From positions 1,736,001 to 1,800,000 of the forward strand of contig NZ_LN831034.1 in assembly GCF_002055535.1 (NCBI RefSeq): a DNA stretch of 64,000 bases. The letters run 5' to 3'. The notes beneath the pieces were generated by a model that did no database searches, was not told the origin of the DNA, and saw only the letters and a program-made list of their open reading frames with translations. Source of the stretch: Streptococcus pyogenes. Lineage in GTDB: Bacteria; Bacillota; Bacilli; Lactobacillales; Streptococcaceae. The translations under genes and the position numbers were made by a program. This document shows, piece after piece, positions 1-7,628 of this stretch; positions within the stretch are counted from its first letter, which is position 1; each line of letters opens with the position of its first letter.

Positions 1-432
1 GTCCTCTCACCTGGTCCTGGTTGGCCCAAGGAAGCCAACCAAATGCCAAAACTCATTCAAGACTTTTACCAAACAAAACCTATCTTAGGAGTGTGTCTGG
101 GACACCAAGCTATCGCTGAAACTTTAGGGGGAACCTTACGCTTGGCCAAACGCGTCATGCATGGGAGACAAAGCACCATTGAAACGCAAGGCCCTGCTAG
201 TCTTTTTCGCTCCCTGCCACAAGAGATCACCGTCATGCGCTACCATTCCATCGTTGTGGATCAGTTACCAAAAGGTTTTAGCGTAACCGCTAGAGACTGT
301 GACGATCAAGAAATCATGGCATTTGAACACCACACCCTGCCACTTTTTGGGCTACAATTTCACCCAGAAAGCATCGGAACTCCTGATGGCATGACCATGA
401 TTGCCAACTTCATCGCAGCCATTCCCCGTTAA
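1..432 (+). CDS. Class I glutamine amidotransferase, TrpG/PabA family (5' truncated by window edge)
   Basis: The reading frame is open from base 1, so the true start lies upstream and about 144 C-terminal residues are visible. It begins with the LSPGPG motif of the oxyanion region, then GVCLGHQ with the nucleophilic Cys, and near the end QFHPESIGTPDG with the catalytic His and Glu. All three triad residues are therefore present. This family releases ammonia from glutamine for a chorismate-using partner (anthranilate or aminodeoxychorismate synthase). The synthase subunit is not in the window, so TrpG and PabA cannot be told apart; an aminodeoxychorismate (folate) role is the more likely one in a tryptophan-auxotrophic streptococcus, by inference. 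The stop is 32 bp before rarA. Confidence 0.85.
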   Translation, partial: VLSPGPGWPKEANQMPKLIQDFYQTKPILGVCLGHQAIAETLGGTLRLAKRVMHGRQSTIETQGPASLFRSLPQEITVMRYHSIVVDQLPKGFSVTARDCDDQEIMAFEHHTLPLFGLQFHPESIGTPDGMTMIANFIAAIPR

Positions 433-464
433 TCTCATCCCCCAAAAGAAAGGAGGACAGTTAC

Positions 465-1733
465 ATGCCTGATCATTTAGCGCTCAGAATGCGCCCCAAA
501 ACCATTTCAGAGGTCATCGGACAAAAACACCTTGTTGGCGAAGGCAAAATCATCCGTCGCATGGTGGAAGCAAATAGACTATCGTCCATGATCCTCTATG
601 GCCCTCCAGGAATCGGTAAAACTTCCATTGCTTCTGCTATTGCTGGTACTACTAGATATGCCTTTCGGACCTTTAATGCCACCATTGACAGCAAAAAACG
701 TCTCCAAGAAATTGCGGAAGAAGCTAAATTTTCTGGTGGCTTGGTATTATTACTAGACGAGATTCATCGCCTTGACAAGACAAAACAAGATTTTCTTTTA
801 CCTTTACTTGAGAATGGCACCATTATCATGATTGGCGCAACCACTGAGAACCCCTTCTTTTCAGTGACACCCGCTATCAGAAGCAGGGTCCAAATTTTTG
901 AATTGGAACCACTTTCTAACGAGGATATTAAAACAGCCATTCAGCTAGCAATTTCCGACAAAGAACGGGGATTTCCTTTTTTAGTGACAATTGATGATGA
1001 GGCGCTAGATTTCATTGTTACCGCCACAAATGGAGACCTACGATCTGCTTATAATTCCTTGGATCTAGCAGTCATGTCTACTTCTCCTAATGAAGATGGT
1101 AGTCGTCATATTAGTCTAGAGACAATGGAAAATAGTCTGCAGCGTAGTTATATTACCATGGATAAAAACGGGGACGGGCATTATGATGTTTTATCTGCCT
1201 TACAAAAATCCATTAGAGGTTCTGATGTCAATGCTAGCCTGCACTATGCCGCTCGTTTAGTAGAAGCTGGAGACTTGCCTAGTTTAGCAAGACGATTGAC
1301 CATTATTGCTTACGAAGATATTGGCTTAGCCAACCCTGACGCCCAAGTTCATACCGTCACCGCACTAGATGCCGCCCAACGCATTGGTTTTCCAGAAGCT
1401 CGTATTCTTATCGCTAACGTGGTCATTGATTTGGCTCTATCACCTAAATCCAATTCAGCTTATTTAGCTATGGATGCAGCTTTAGCTGATTTGAGAACAT
1501 CAGGCAACCTCCCCATTCCAAGACATCTTAGAGACGGGCATTATGCTGGCAGCAAGGACCTAGGCAATGCCAAAGATTACCTCTACCCACACGCCTACCC
1601 TGAAAAATGGCTCAAACAACAATACCTACCAGATAAATTAGTAGGACATCATTATTTTGAAGCCAATGAAACCGGTAAATACGAACGCGCACTTGGTTCA
1701 AATAAAGAGCGTATTGATAAGCTCTCAGACTGA
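465..1733 (+). CDS. rarA: Replication-associated recombination protein A, RarA/MgsA AAA+ ATPase
   Basis: A 422-residue AAA+ protein starting with ATG behind an AGGAGG-type ribosome site. Walker A (GPPGIGKTS, about residues 46-54) and Walker B (LLLDEIHR, about 94-101) are intact, followed by the sensor segment IGATTENP. The C-terminal half carries the family's helical tetramerisation part, including ARRLTIIAYEDIGLANP and the end motif near HHYF. RarA acts at stalled replication forks and single-stranded gaps in concert with SSB. The length is normal for the family. The upstream gene is read the same way only 32 bp away, and the 6S RNA gene follows. Confidence 0.95.
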   Translation: MPDHLALRMRPKTISEVIGQKHLVGEGKIIRRMVEANRLSSMILYGPPGIGKTSIASAIAGTTRYAFRTFNATIDSKKRLQEIAEEAKFSGGLVLLLDEIHRLDKTKQDFLLPLLENGTIIMIGATTENPFFSVTPAIRSRVQIFELEPLSNEDIKTAIQLAISDKERGFPFLVTIDDEALDFIVTATNGDLRSAYNSLDLAVMSTSPNEDGSRHISLETMENSLQRSYITMDKNGDGHYDVLSALQKSIRGSDVNASLHYAARLVEAGDLPSLARRLTIIAYEDIGLANPDAQVHTVTALDAAQRIGFPEARILIANVVIDLALSPKSNSAYLAMDAALADLRTSGNLPIPRHLRDGHYAGSKDLGNAKDYLYPHAYPEKWLKQQYLPDKLVGHHYFEANETGKYERALGSNKERIDKLSD

Positions 1734-1781
1734 CTGCTAGTTTTAAAAATCGCAACCGATTTCAAAAATCGATAATTTTGC

Positions 1782-1809
1782 TTGAAAAAATTTTAAAAAG
1801 TGGTATTAT
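1782..1809 (+). promoter_or_regulatory. SigmaA promoter of the 6S RNA gene
   Basis: TTGAAA at 1782-1787 and TATTAT at 1804-1809 are separated by 16 bp. A start about 7 bp downstream, near 1816, coincides with the 5' edge of the predicted 6S RNA. Confidence 0.7.
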
Positions 1810-1815
1810 AAAAGT

Positions 1816-2018
1816 ACAGAAACATTGCTGTGGCATACGAATCCACATCTAAGTGTTGACCGACTATTTCTTTGTATTTTCGGGAAACAAAGACTCTTTC
1901 TAGTCTGCAAGCCGTTTCACGCGGACGCAACTTCCAAGAAAGAGCGCGTTACCCACCTGCTTATACTGCGCGGGCTCAATACAAAAACGTGGATCACCGG
2001 TGCCAATACAGCATTCTT
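1816..2018 (+). ncRNA. ssrS: 6S RNA (SsrS)
   Basis: A stretch of about 200 nt whose two ends pair: ATTGCTGTGGCA near 1824 matches TGCCAATACAGCAT near 2001, and ATCCAC near 1840 matches GTGGAT near 1989. This gives a closing stem, an internal bulge and a second stem, with a largely unpaired middle, the architecture of 6S RNA, which binds and sequesters RNA polymerase holoenzyme. Size, own promoter and position after rarA fit low-GC Gram-positive 6S genes. An open frame across it (1825-2028) has no ribosome site and is not considered coding. The 3' end runs straight into tRNA-Lys, so it is probably made by processing. Exact ends are estimates. Confidence 0.8.
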
Positions 2019-2091
2019 GCCTCCTTAGCTCAGTTGGTAGAGCAGTAGACTCTTAATCTATGGGTCACAGGTTCGAGCCCTGTAGGGGGTA
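2019..2091 (+). tRNA. tRNA-Lys (anticodon CTT)
   Basis: A 73-nt cloverleaf: acceptor GCCTCCT/AGGGGGT (a G-U pair at position 1:72 and a U-G pair inside), D arm from TAGCTCAGTTGGTAGAGC, anticodon loop CTCTTAA giving CTT, and T arm ACAGG-TTCGAGC-CCTGT. CCA is not encoded. The gene begins directly at the 3' end of the 6S RNA and is followed by a terminator at 2104. Confidence 0.92.
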
Positions 2092-2103
2092 TAAACTATA
2101 CAT

Positions 2104-2132
2104 GAAAAAACCTTTGTTTAAAGGCTTTTTTT
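2104..2132 (+). terminator. Intrinsic terminator after tRNA-Lys
   Basis: A hairpin of A-rich, CCTTT, GTTT loop, AAAGG, then a run of seven T. It ends the 6S/tRNA-Lys transcript. Confidence 0.75.
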
Positions 2133-2229
2133 GCTTGTCAGAAGAGGATTTGTTCCATCATTTATCCCCGCAGTAATTTTTTATGGTATGATACCAATTA
2201 AAGCGCTTAAGATTAAGGTGGAGACTGTT

Positions 2230-2670
2230 ATGAAAATAATTGAGTACAAAGGAAATTACAGAGATGACCTCATTTTTATGGTCTTGGAAGCAAAAAATGC
2301 CTTAAGGAGAATTCCCAGCATTAACCCGGATCTTTTGACAATTGAAACAAGTTATTTGGAAAAAGAGGATTGTTTTTGGCTAGCGGTCAATGAAGAAAGT
2401 CGTGTTATTGGCTCAATCGCTTATTCTTCTATTCCCAAAACAAATGAGGTCTTCTTGCACCGTCTCTTCATCAAACCAAGCTTAAAACATCAAGGCATTG
2501 GCAGTCAACTTCTGGCGTTTGCAGAAGATTATCTAAGGAAAATCGGCAAGAGTCATGTTCGTATCCACTTAGGTCAACCTAAAGAACAATGGTTTGAATC
2601 TTATCGGTTTTATCCTAAACATGGTTATCAATTCTATGATGACACGCATCTCATCAAGAAACTAATCTAA
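2230..2670 (+). CDS. GNAT family N-acetyltransferase
   Basis: A single GNAT domain of 146 residues starting MKIIEY. The start is chosen at ATG 2230 because AAGGTGGAG lies 7 bp upstream, although the frame stays open further 5'. The acetyl-CoA pyrophosphate loop motif is visible as HQGIGSQLLAFAEDYL about residues 93-108, preceded by the beta-4 strand VFLHRLFI. The C-terminal segment (YRFYPKHGYQFYDD) is the usual 'F-x-x-x-GF' end. Substrate is unknown. It stands alone between two terminators together with the next gene. Confidence 0.85.
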   Translation: MKIIEYKGNYRDDLIFMVLEAKNALRRIPSINPDLLTIETSYLEKEDCFWLAVNEESRVIGSIAYSSIPKTNEVFLHRLFIKPSLKHQGIGSQLLAFAEDYLRKIGKSHVRIHLGQPKEQWFESYRFYPKHGYQFYDDTHLIKKLI

Positions 2671-2724
2671 ACACATTTCCTACCCTTTATAGTCATTTCA
2701 TACGTCATTTTTAGGAGGTATCCA

Positions 2725-3231
2725 TTGAAAATTGCCATCATTGGACATAGTGGCTCTGGCAAGTCAACCTTAGCACGATTTTTAGGCCAACATTACCATT
2801 GTGAGGTATTCCATTTAGACCAACTACACTTCTCATCGAACTGGCAAGAACGGTCAGATCATGACATGATAGCTGATTTATCAACATGCCTGCTCAAACA
2901 AGATTTGATTATTGAGGGGAATTATGCCAATTGTCTCTATGAAGAGCGCATGAGTGAAGCTGATTACATTATCTATGTTAATTTCAGTCGGTTTCATTGT
3001 GTCTATCGAGCATTTAAGCGTTATTTAAACTATAGGGGAAAAACGCGTCCTGATATGGCTGACAACTGTCAGGAAAAATTTGACGTTGCGTTTGTGAAAT
3101 GGATTCTACTAGATGGACGTTCAAGAAACCAATTAAAAAAATACCAATCCGTTGTCCAAAAATACTCTCATAAAACCATTGTCTTAACAAATCAAAAGCA
3201 GCTAAGTCATTATATGAATACGATCAACTAA
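2725..3231 (+). CDS. P-loop kinase-like protein, 'DNA topology modulation protein' (FlaR-like) family
   Basis: A 168-residue protein with a clear Walker A GHSGSGKST at residues 7-15 and HLDQLHF, the switch segment typical of FlaR/adenylate-kinase-like proteins, then LIIEGNYA. The start is TTG at 2725, supported by AGGAGG 7 bp upstream and by the first residues leading straight into the P-loop strand. Members are annotated as topology modulators from an old flagellin-regulation study; the fold indicates a small-molecule or nucleotide kinase, and the real substrate is not known. It lies 54 bp after the GNAT gene, probably in the same transcript. Confidence 0.75.
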   Translation: MKIAIIGHSGSGKSTLARFLGQHYHCEVFHLDQLHFSSNWQERSDHDMIADLSTCLLKQDLIIEGNYANCLYEERMSEADYIIYVNFSRFHCVYRAFKRYLNYRGKTRPDMADNCQEKFDVAFVKWILLDGRSRNQLKKYQSVVQKYSHKTIVLTNQKQLSHYMNTIN

Positions 3232-3281
3232 TTAGAGTGCAAAACTAAAATAACCACGGGTAATCCGGGCTATTCAGACTG

Positions 3282-3306
3282 AAAGCCTTTGTTTAAAGGC
3301 TTTTTT
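3282..3306 (+). terminator. Intrinsic terminator
   Basis: AAAGCCTTT, GTTT loop, AAAGGCTTT, then T6. Nearly identical to the terminator after tRNA-Lys at 2104, apparently a reused sequence flanking the two-gene unit. Confidence 0.8.
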
Positions 3307-3479
3307 GCTTGTTTCATAACTAATCGGCTTAATTAAAAGCGTCAATCCACTTTTAGTATCATGTCTCAATTTTCATTCGATAGTCAGCAAGTATATCTAC
3401 AAAATTGTTAATGATTATTTCTTTTGAAAGTGTTATATTAAAACATAATAAAATAATAACTCCTGAAAAGAGGCTATTT

Positions 3480-4181
3480 ATGAAAAAAACAAAACTTATT
3501 TTTTCTTTTACTTCAATATTCATTGCAATAATTTCTCGTCCTGTGTTTGGATTAGAAGTAGATAATAATTCCCTTCTAAGGAATATCTATAGTACGATTG
3601 TATATGAATATTCAGATACAGTAATTGATTTTAAAACCAGTCATAACTTAGTGACTAAGAAACTTGATGTTAGAGATGCTAGAGATTTTTTTATTAACTC
3701 CGAAATGGATGAATATGCAGCCAATGATTTTAAAGATGGAGATAAAATAGCTATGTTCTCCGTCCCATTTGATTGGAACTACTTGTCAGAAGGAAAAGTC
3801 ATAGCATATACCTATGGTGGAATGACGCCTTATCAAGAAGAACCAATGTCTAAAAATATCCCTGTTAATTTATGGATTAATAGAAAGCAGATTCCTGTCC
3901 CCTATAATCAAATATCAACTAACAAAACAACAGTTACAGCTCAAGAAATTGATCTAAAGGTTAGAAAATTTTTAATATCACAACATCAATTATATTCTTC
4001 TGGTTCTAGCTACAAAAGTGGTAAATTAGTTTTTCATACAAATGATAATTCAGATAAATATTCTCTCGATCTTTTCTATGTAGGATATAGAGATAAAGAA
4101 AGTATTTTTAAAGTATACAAAGACAATAAATCTTTCAATATAGATAAAATTGGGCATTTAGATATAGAAATTGACTCCTAA
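3480..4181 (+). CDS. smeZ: Streptococcal mitogenic exotoxin Z (superantigen)
   Basis: The protein (233 residues from ATG 3480; the frame is open further upstream but the signal peptide begins here) matches SmeZ. A signal peptide of about 24 residues ends at VFG, giving mature LEVDNNSLL. The second staphylococcal/streptococcal toxin signature is present (TAQEIDLKVRKFLISQHQLY). The C-terminal GHLDIEIDS supplies the His-x-Asp pair used by this group to bind zinc at the MHC class II beta-chain site. SmeZ links MHC II to T-cell receptor V-beta chains outside the cell. Positions such as SKNIPVNLWINRKQ differ from the version I recall, consistent with the high allelic variation of smeZ. The gene is AT-rich compared with its flanks and has no phage genes around it. 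Confidence 0.93.
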   Translation: MKKTKLIFSFTSIFIAIISRPVFGLEVDNNSLLRNIYSTIVYEYSDTVIDFKTSHNLVTKKLDVRDARDFFINSEMDEYAANDFKDGDKIAMFSVPFDWNYLSEGKVIAYTYGGMTPYQEEPMSKNIPVNLWINRKQIPVPYNQISTNKTTVTAQEIDLKVRKFLISQHQLYSSGSSYKSGKLVFHTNDNSDKYSLDLFYVGYRDKESIFKVYKDNKSFNIDKIGHLDIEIDS

Positions 4182-4464
4182 TTCAATTTTTCAATATAAC
4201 TTTTATACACTAAGCTATTCCAAATAGATTGAATCCTCTAAAAAGTAAGTATGTCTTTTTTTATATCACTTAGATTTTGTTCTAAATTTGTTCTAGAATG
4301 CTATACTTTCTATATTAATTTTAAAAAACAAAAATTGATAAATTCCTTGATAATACTAGCCATTTTTGTTTATAAATTTTCTTTATTATGCTGTTTCTAC
4401 TTGTAGGGGGTATGATACAAAAATGACAAAAGCTTTTAGAACGTAGACAGACCCAGTGTGATGC

Positions 4465-4731
4465 TCAAAAAACATGAACTACTCTGCTAATGTGATACCC
4501 GATTTCCTGTTTCTGCGAACGAAGTAAGCCAAGACCAAAACAGATGTTTTTTGCTGTGGAGAAAGTCGCTGCCGCCCGAACCACCTCAAAAAAAGTATCA
4601 AAAAAGACTTTTTCACTGTTATTTTTACCTGTATTAATGGCTATCTGAAGTTTTTGATTCCCTTCGTAAACTACAATTCCTTTATTTCTTAGTGACCAGT
4701 TTAATTCTTTTTTTAATCTAAAATAAGTCAT
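4465..4731 (-). CDS. Hypothetical small protein, divergent from dppA
   Basis: I do not recognise this 88-residue product. ATG at 4731 follows AAAGAGG with 4 bp spacing, which supports translation. The sequence is basic at the N-terminus, has no clear membrane segment or signal peptide and contains one possible hydrophobic stretch (FFEVVRAAATFSTAKNICFGLGLL). It shares a 178-bp intergenic region with dppA that contains an AdcR-type box, so zinc-linked regulation is conceivable. It could also be a degraded gene. Confidence 0.4.
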   Translation of the reverse strand: MTYFRLKKELNWSLRNKGIVVYEGNQKLQIAINTGKNNSEKVFFDTFFEVVRAAATFSTAKNICFGLGLLRSQKQEIGYHISRVVHVF

Positions 4732-4810
4732 GAAACCTCTTTATCTTTTGTTAATACATCAACTTATAAAAAAGCCCTGAGTATCTTCCTGAAAATAACA
4801 AAAATTCTAA

Positions 4811-4822
4811 TTAACCAGTTAA
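4811..4822. promoter_or_regulatory. AdcR-type zinc box upstream of dppA
   Basis: TTAACCAGTTAA is a perfect match to the palindromic AdcR consensus TTAACYRGTTAA of streptococci. It ends 4 bp before the -35 hexamer of the dpp promoter. The same 12-mer occurs at 13763 before lmb. Confidence 0.75.
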
Positions 4823-4826
4823 ACAA

Positions 4827-4855
4827 TTGCCCTCCTATTTGTTTATTGCTATAAT
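4827..4855 (+). promoter_or_regulatory. SigmaA promoter of the dpp operon
   Basis: TTGCCC (4827-4832) and TATAAT (4850-4855) with 17-bp spacing. Predicted start about 4862, leaving a leader of roughly 48 nt before the GTG start of dppA. Confidence 0.75.
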
Positions 4856-4909
4856 GAGATGGAGTCGTTACTATTATTATTTATTAATTAGAAATAAGGA
4901 GATTTGATT

Positions 4910-6538
4910 GTGTCAAAATACCTAAAATACTTCTCTATTATCACGTTATTTTTGACTGGGCTTATTTTAGTTGCATGTCAACAACAAAAGCCTCAAACAA
5001 AAGAACGTCAGCGCAAACAACGTCCAAAAGACGAACTTGTCGTTTCTATGGGGGCAAAGCTCCCTCATGAATTCGATCCAAAGGACCGTTATGGAGTCCA
5101 CAATGAAGGGAATATCACTCATAGCACTCTATTGAAACGTTCTCCTGAACTAGATATAAAAGGAGAGCTTGCTAAAACATACCATCTCTCTGAAGATGGG
5201 CTGACTTGGTCGTTTGACTTGCATGATGATTTTAAATTCTCAAATGGTGAGCCTGTTACTGCTGATGATGTTAAGTTTACTTATGATATGTTGAAAGCAG
5301 ATGGAAAGGCTTGGGATCTAACCTTCATTAAGAACGTTGAAGTAGTTGGGAAAAATCAGGTCAATATCCATTTGACTGAGGCGCATTCGACATTTACAGC
5401 ACAGTTGACTGAAATCCCAATCGTCCCTAAAAAACATTACAATGATAAGTATAAGAGCAATCCTATCGGTTCAGGACCTTACATGGTAAAAGAATATAAG
5501 GCTGGAGAACAAGCTATTTTTGTTCGTAACCCTTATTGGCATGGGAAAAAACCATACTTTAAAAAATGGACTTGGGTCTTACTTGATGAAAACACAGCAC
5601 TAGCAGCTTTAGAATCTGGTGATGTTGATATGATCTACGCAACGCCAGAACTTGCTGATAAAAAAGTCAAAGGCACCCGCCTCCTTGATATTCCATCAAA
5701 TGATGTGCGCGGCTTATCATTACCTTATGTGAAAAAGGGCGTCATCACTGATTCTCCTGATGGTTATCCTGTAGGAAATGATGTCACTAGTGATCCAGCA
5801 ATCCGAAAAGCCTTGACTATTGGTTTAAATAGGCAAAAAGTTCTCGATACGGTTTTAAATGGTTATGGTAAACCAGCTTATTCAATTATTGATAAAACAC
5901 CATTTTGGAATCCAAAAACAGCCATTAAAGATAATAAAGTAGCTAAAGCTAAGCAATTATTGACAAAAGCGGGATGGAAAGAACAAGCAGACGGTAGCCG
6001 TAAAAAAGGTGACCTTGATGCAGCGTTTGATCTGTACTACCCTACTAATGATCAATTGCGAGCGAACTTAGCCGTTGAAGTAGCAGAGCAAGCCAAGGCC
6101 CTAGGGATTACTATTAAACTCAAAGCTAGTAACTGGGATGAAATGGCAACGAAGTCACATGACTCAGCCTTACTTTATGCCGGAGGACGTCATCACGCGC
6201 AGCAATTTTATGAATCGCATCATCCAAGCCTAGCAGGGAAAGGTTGGACCAATATTACGTTTTATAACAATCCTACCGTGACTAAGTACCTTGACAAAGC
6301 AATGACATCTTCTGACCTTGACAAAGCTAACGAATATTGGAAGTTAGCGCAGTGGGATGGCAAAACAGGTGCTTCTACTCTTGGAGATTTGCCAAATGTA
6401 TGGTTGGTGAGCCTTAACCATACTTATATTGGTGATAAACGTATCAATGTAGGTAAACAAGGCGTCCACAGTCATGGTCATGATTGGTCATTATTGACTA
6501 ACATTGCCGAGTGGACTTGGGATGAATCAACTAAGTAA
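4910..6538 (+). CDS. dppA: ABC transporter substrate-binding lipoprotein, DppA/NikA/OppA family
   Basis: A SBP_bac_5 family lipoprotein of 542 residues. GTG 4910 is preferred over the in-frame TTG at 4904 because AAGGAG at 4896-4901 then has normal spacing. The signal peptide ends in the lipobox LVAC, so the protein is anchored to the membrane outside. Family motifs follow: LTWSFDLHDDFKFSNGEPVTADDVKFTYD (about residues 100-128) and the segment GSGPYMVKEY. Histidines are frequent near the C-terminus (GRHHAQQFYESHHPS, GVHSHGHDW), unlike typical peptide binders. First gene of dppABCDE. Dipeptide is the traditional ligand; the zinc box upstream and the His clusters allow a metal chelate or nickel/zinc complex instead. 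Confidence 0.85.
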   Translation: MSKYLKYFSIITLFLTGLILVACQQQKPQTKERQRKQRPKDELVVSMGAKLPHEFDPKDRYGVHNEGNITHSTLLKRSPELDIKGELAKTYHLSEDGLTWSFDLHDDFKFSNGEPVTADDVKFTYDMLKADGKAWDLTFIKNVEVVGKNQVNIHLTEAHSTFTAQLTEIPIVPKKHYNDKYKSNPIGSGPYMVKEYKAGEQAIFVRNPYWHGKKPYFKKWTWVLLDENTALAALESGDVDMIYATPELADKKVKGTRLLDIPSNDVRGLSLPYVKKGVITDSPDGYPVGNDVTSDPAIRKALTIGLNRQKVLDTVLNGYGKPAYSIIDKTPFWNPKTAIKDNKVAKAKQLLTKAGWKEQADGSRKKGDLDAAFDLYYPTNDQLRANLAVEVAEQAKALGITIKLKASNWDEMATKSHDSALLYAGGRHHAQQFYESHHPSLAGKGWTNITFYNNPTVTKYLDKAMTSSDLDKANEYWKLAQWDGKTGASTLGDLPNVWLVSLNHTYIGDKRINVGKQGVHSHGHDWSLLTNIAEWTWDESTK

Positions 6539-6569
6539 CGCGTTTAGTTAATACAGCGACTTTAAGTTT

Positions 6570-6622
6570 GGAGTCTGAGAAAACAAGATACACAAAACTG
6601 TGCTGATCGTTTCCTCGGCTCC
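6570..6622 (+). terminator. Hairpin between dppA and dppB (probable attenuator)
   Basis: GGAGTCTGAG-AAAC pairs imperfectly with GTTTCCTCGGCTCC across a loop of about 24 nt and is followed by TTTTCTT. Such partial terminators after the binding-protein gene give more of it than of the membrane components. Confidence 0.6.
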
Positions 6623-6650
6623 TTTTCTTATCGATTAAGGAGATTTCATT

Positions 6651-7628
6651 GTGAAACGTACTACCATTATTATCATCTGGAAAATCATCAGATGTGTCAC
6701 GCTTATTTTTGGGGTATCTGTTTTGACCTTCGTTTTGTTAAAACAATCTCCAGTAGATCCAGTCATGGCAAGTGTCAATTATGACACATCACTAACCCCT
6801 GCTCAGTACAAAGCGATTGCTCACCACTATGGCTTGGATAAGCCAGCTCTAGTCCAATATTTTATTTGGTTGAAAAATGTGATACAGGGAGATTTAGGGA
6901 CCTCGCTCGTTTATCGGCAACCTGTTAGTGATATTATTAGATCACGGGCAGGTGCTTCTTTCATACTTATGGGACTCTCTTGGATCTTATCGGGTCTTAT
7001 TGGATTTATCTTAGGAACGTTATCCGCTTTCCATCAAGGGAAATTACTTGACCGAGTTGTCAGGTGGTTTTCATACCTTCAGATATCAGTACCAACGTTT
7101 TGGATTGGACTCATTTTTTTATTAATCTTTTCTGTCCAGCTGGGGTGGTTCCCGATTGGTATTTCTTCCCCGATAGGCACTTTGAGTCAAGATATTACGT
7201 TAGCTGATCGAGTTAAGCACCTTATGTTACCTGTTTTCACGCTAAGTATTCTAGGCATTGCCAATGTCACCCTTCATACGAGAACTAAAATGATGTCGGT
7301 GCTTTCTAGTGAATATGTCTTATTTGCCAGAGCGCGTGGGGAAACACAGTGGCAAATTTTTAAACATCATTGCCTTAGAAATGCTATCGTACCAGCTATT
7401 ACACTGCATTTTTCCTATTTTGGAGAATTGTTTGGAGGATCTGTTCTTGCTGAGCAAGTTTTCTCATATCCTGGCTTAGGGTCTACCCTCACTGAAGCAG
7501 GACTTAAAAGTGATACACCGCTCCTTCTAGCTATTGTGATGATAGGGACATTATTTGTTTTTGCGGGCAATCTTATTGCGGATATTTTAAATAGCATCAT
7601 CAATCCACAGTTAAGGAGAAAAGTATGA
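6651..7628 (+). CDS. dppB: ABC transporter permease, DppB/NikB family
   Basis: Polytopic inner-membrane protein of 325 residues starting GTG after AAGGAG. The N-terminal helix and the segment DPVMASVN...YGLDKPALVQYFIWLKNVIQGDLGTSLVYRQPVSDII are the classical N-terminal module of this family, and the EAA loop (ARGETQWQIFKHHCLRNAIVPAI, about residues 226-248) contacts the ATPase. At least five further hydrophobic segments are visible. Its stop codon overlaps the start of dppC by four bases (ATGA), indicating translational coupling. Confidence 0.9.
   Translation: MKRTTIIIIWKIIRCVTLIFGVSVLTFVLLKQSPVDPVMASVNYDTSLTPAQYKAIAHHYGLDKPALVQYFIWLKNVIQGDLGTSLVYRQPVSDIIRSRAGASFILMGLSWILSGLIGFILGTLSAFHQGKLLDRVVRWFSYLQISVPTFWIGLIFLLIFSVQLGWFPIGISSPIGTLSQDITLADRVKHLMLPVFTLSILGIANVTLHTRTKMMSVLSSEYVLFARARGETQWQIFKHHCLRNAIVPAITLHFSYFGELFGGSVLAEQVFSYPGLGSTLTEAGLKSDTPLLLAIVMIGTLFVFAGNLIADILNSIINPQLRRKV

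Noticed and set aside
1825..2028. Plus-strand open frame of 67 codons
   Set aside because: Lies across the 6S RNA, which explains the sequence through its paired ends; no ribosome site.
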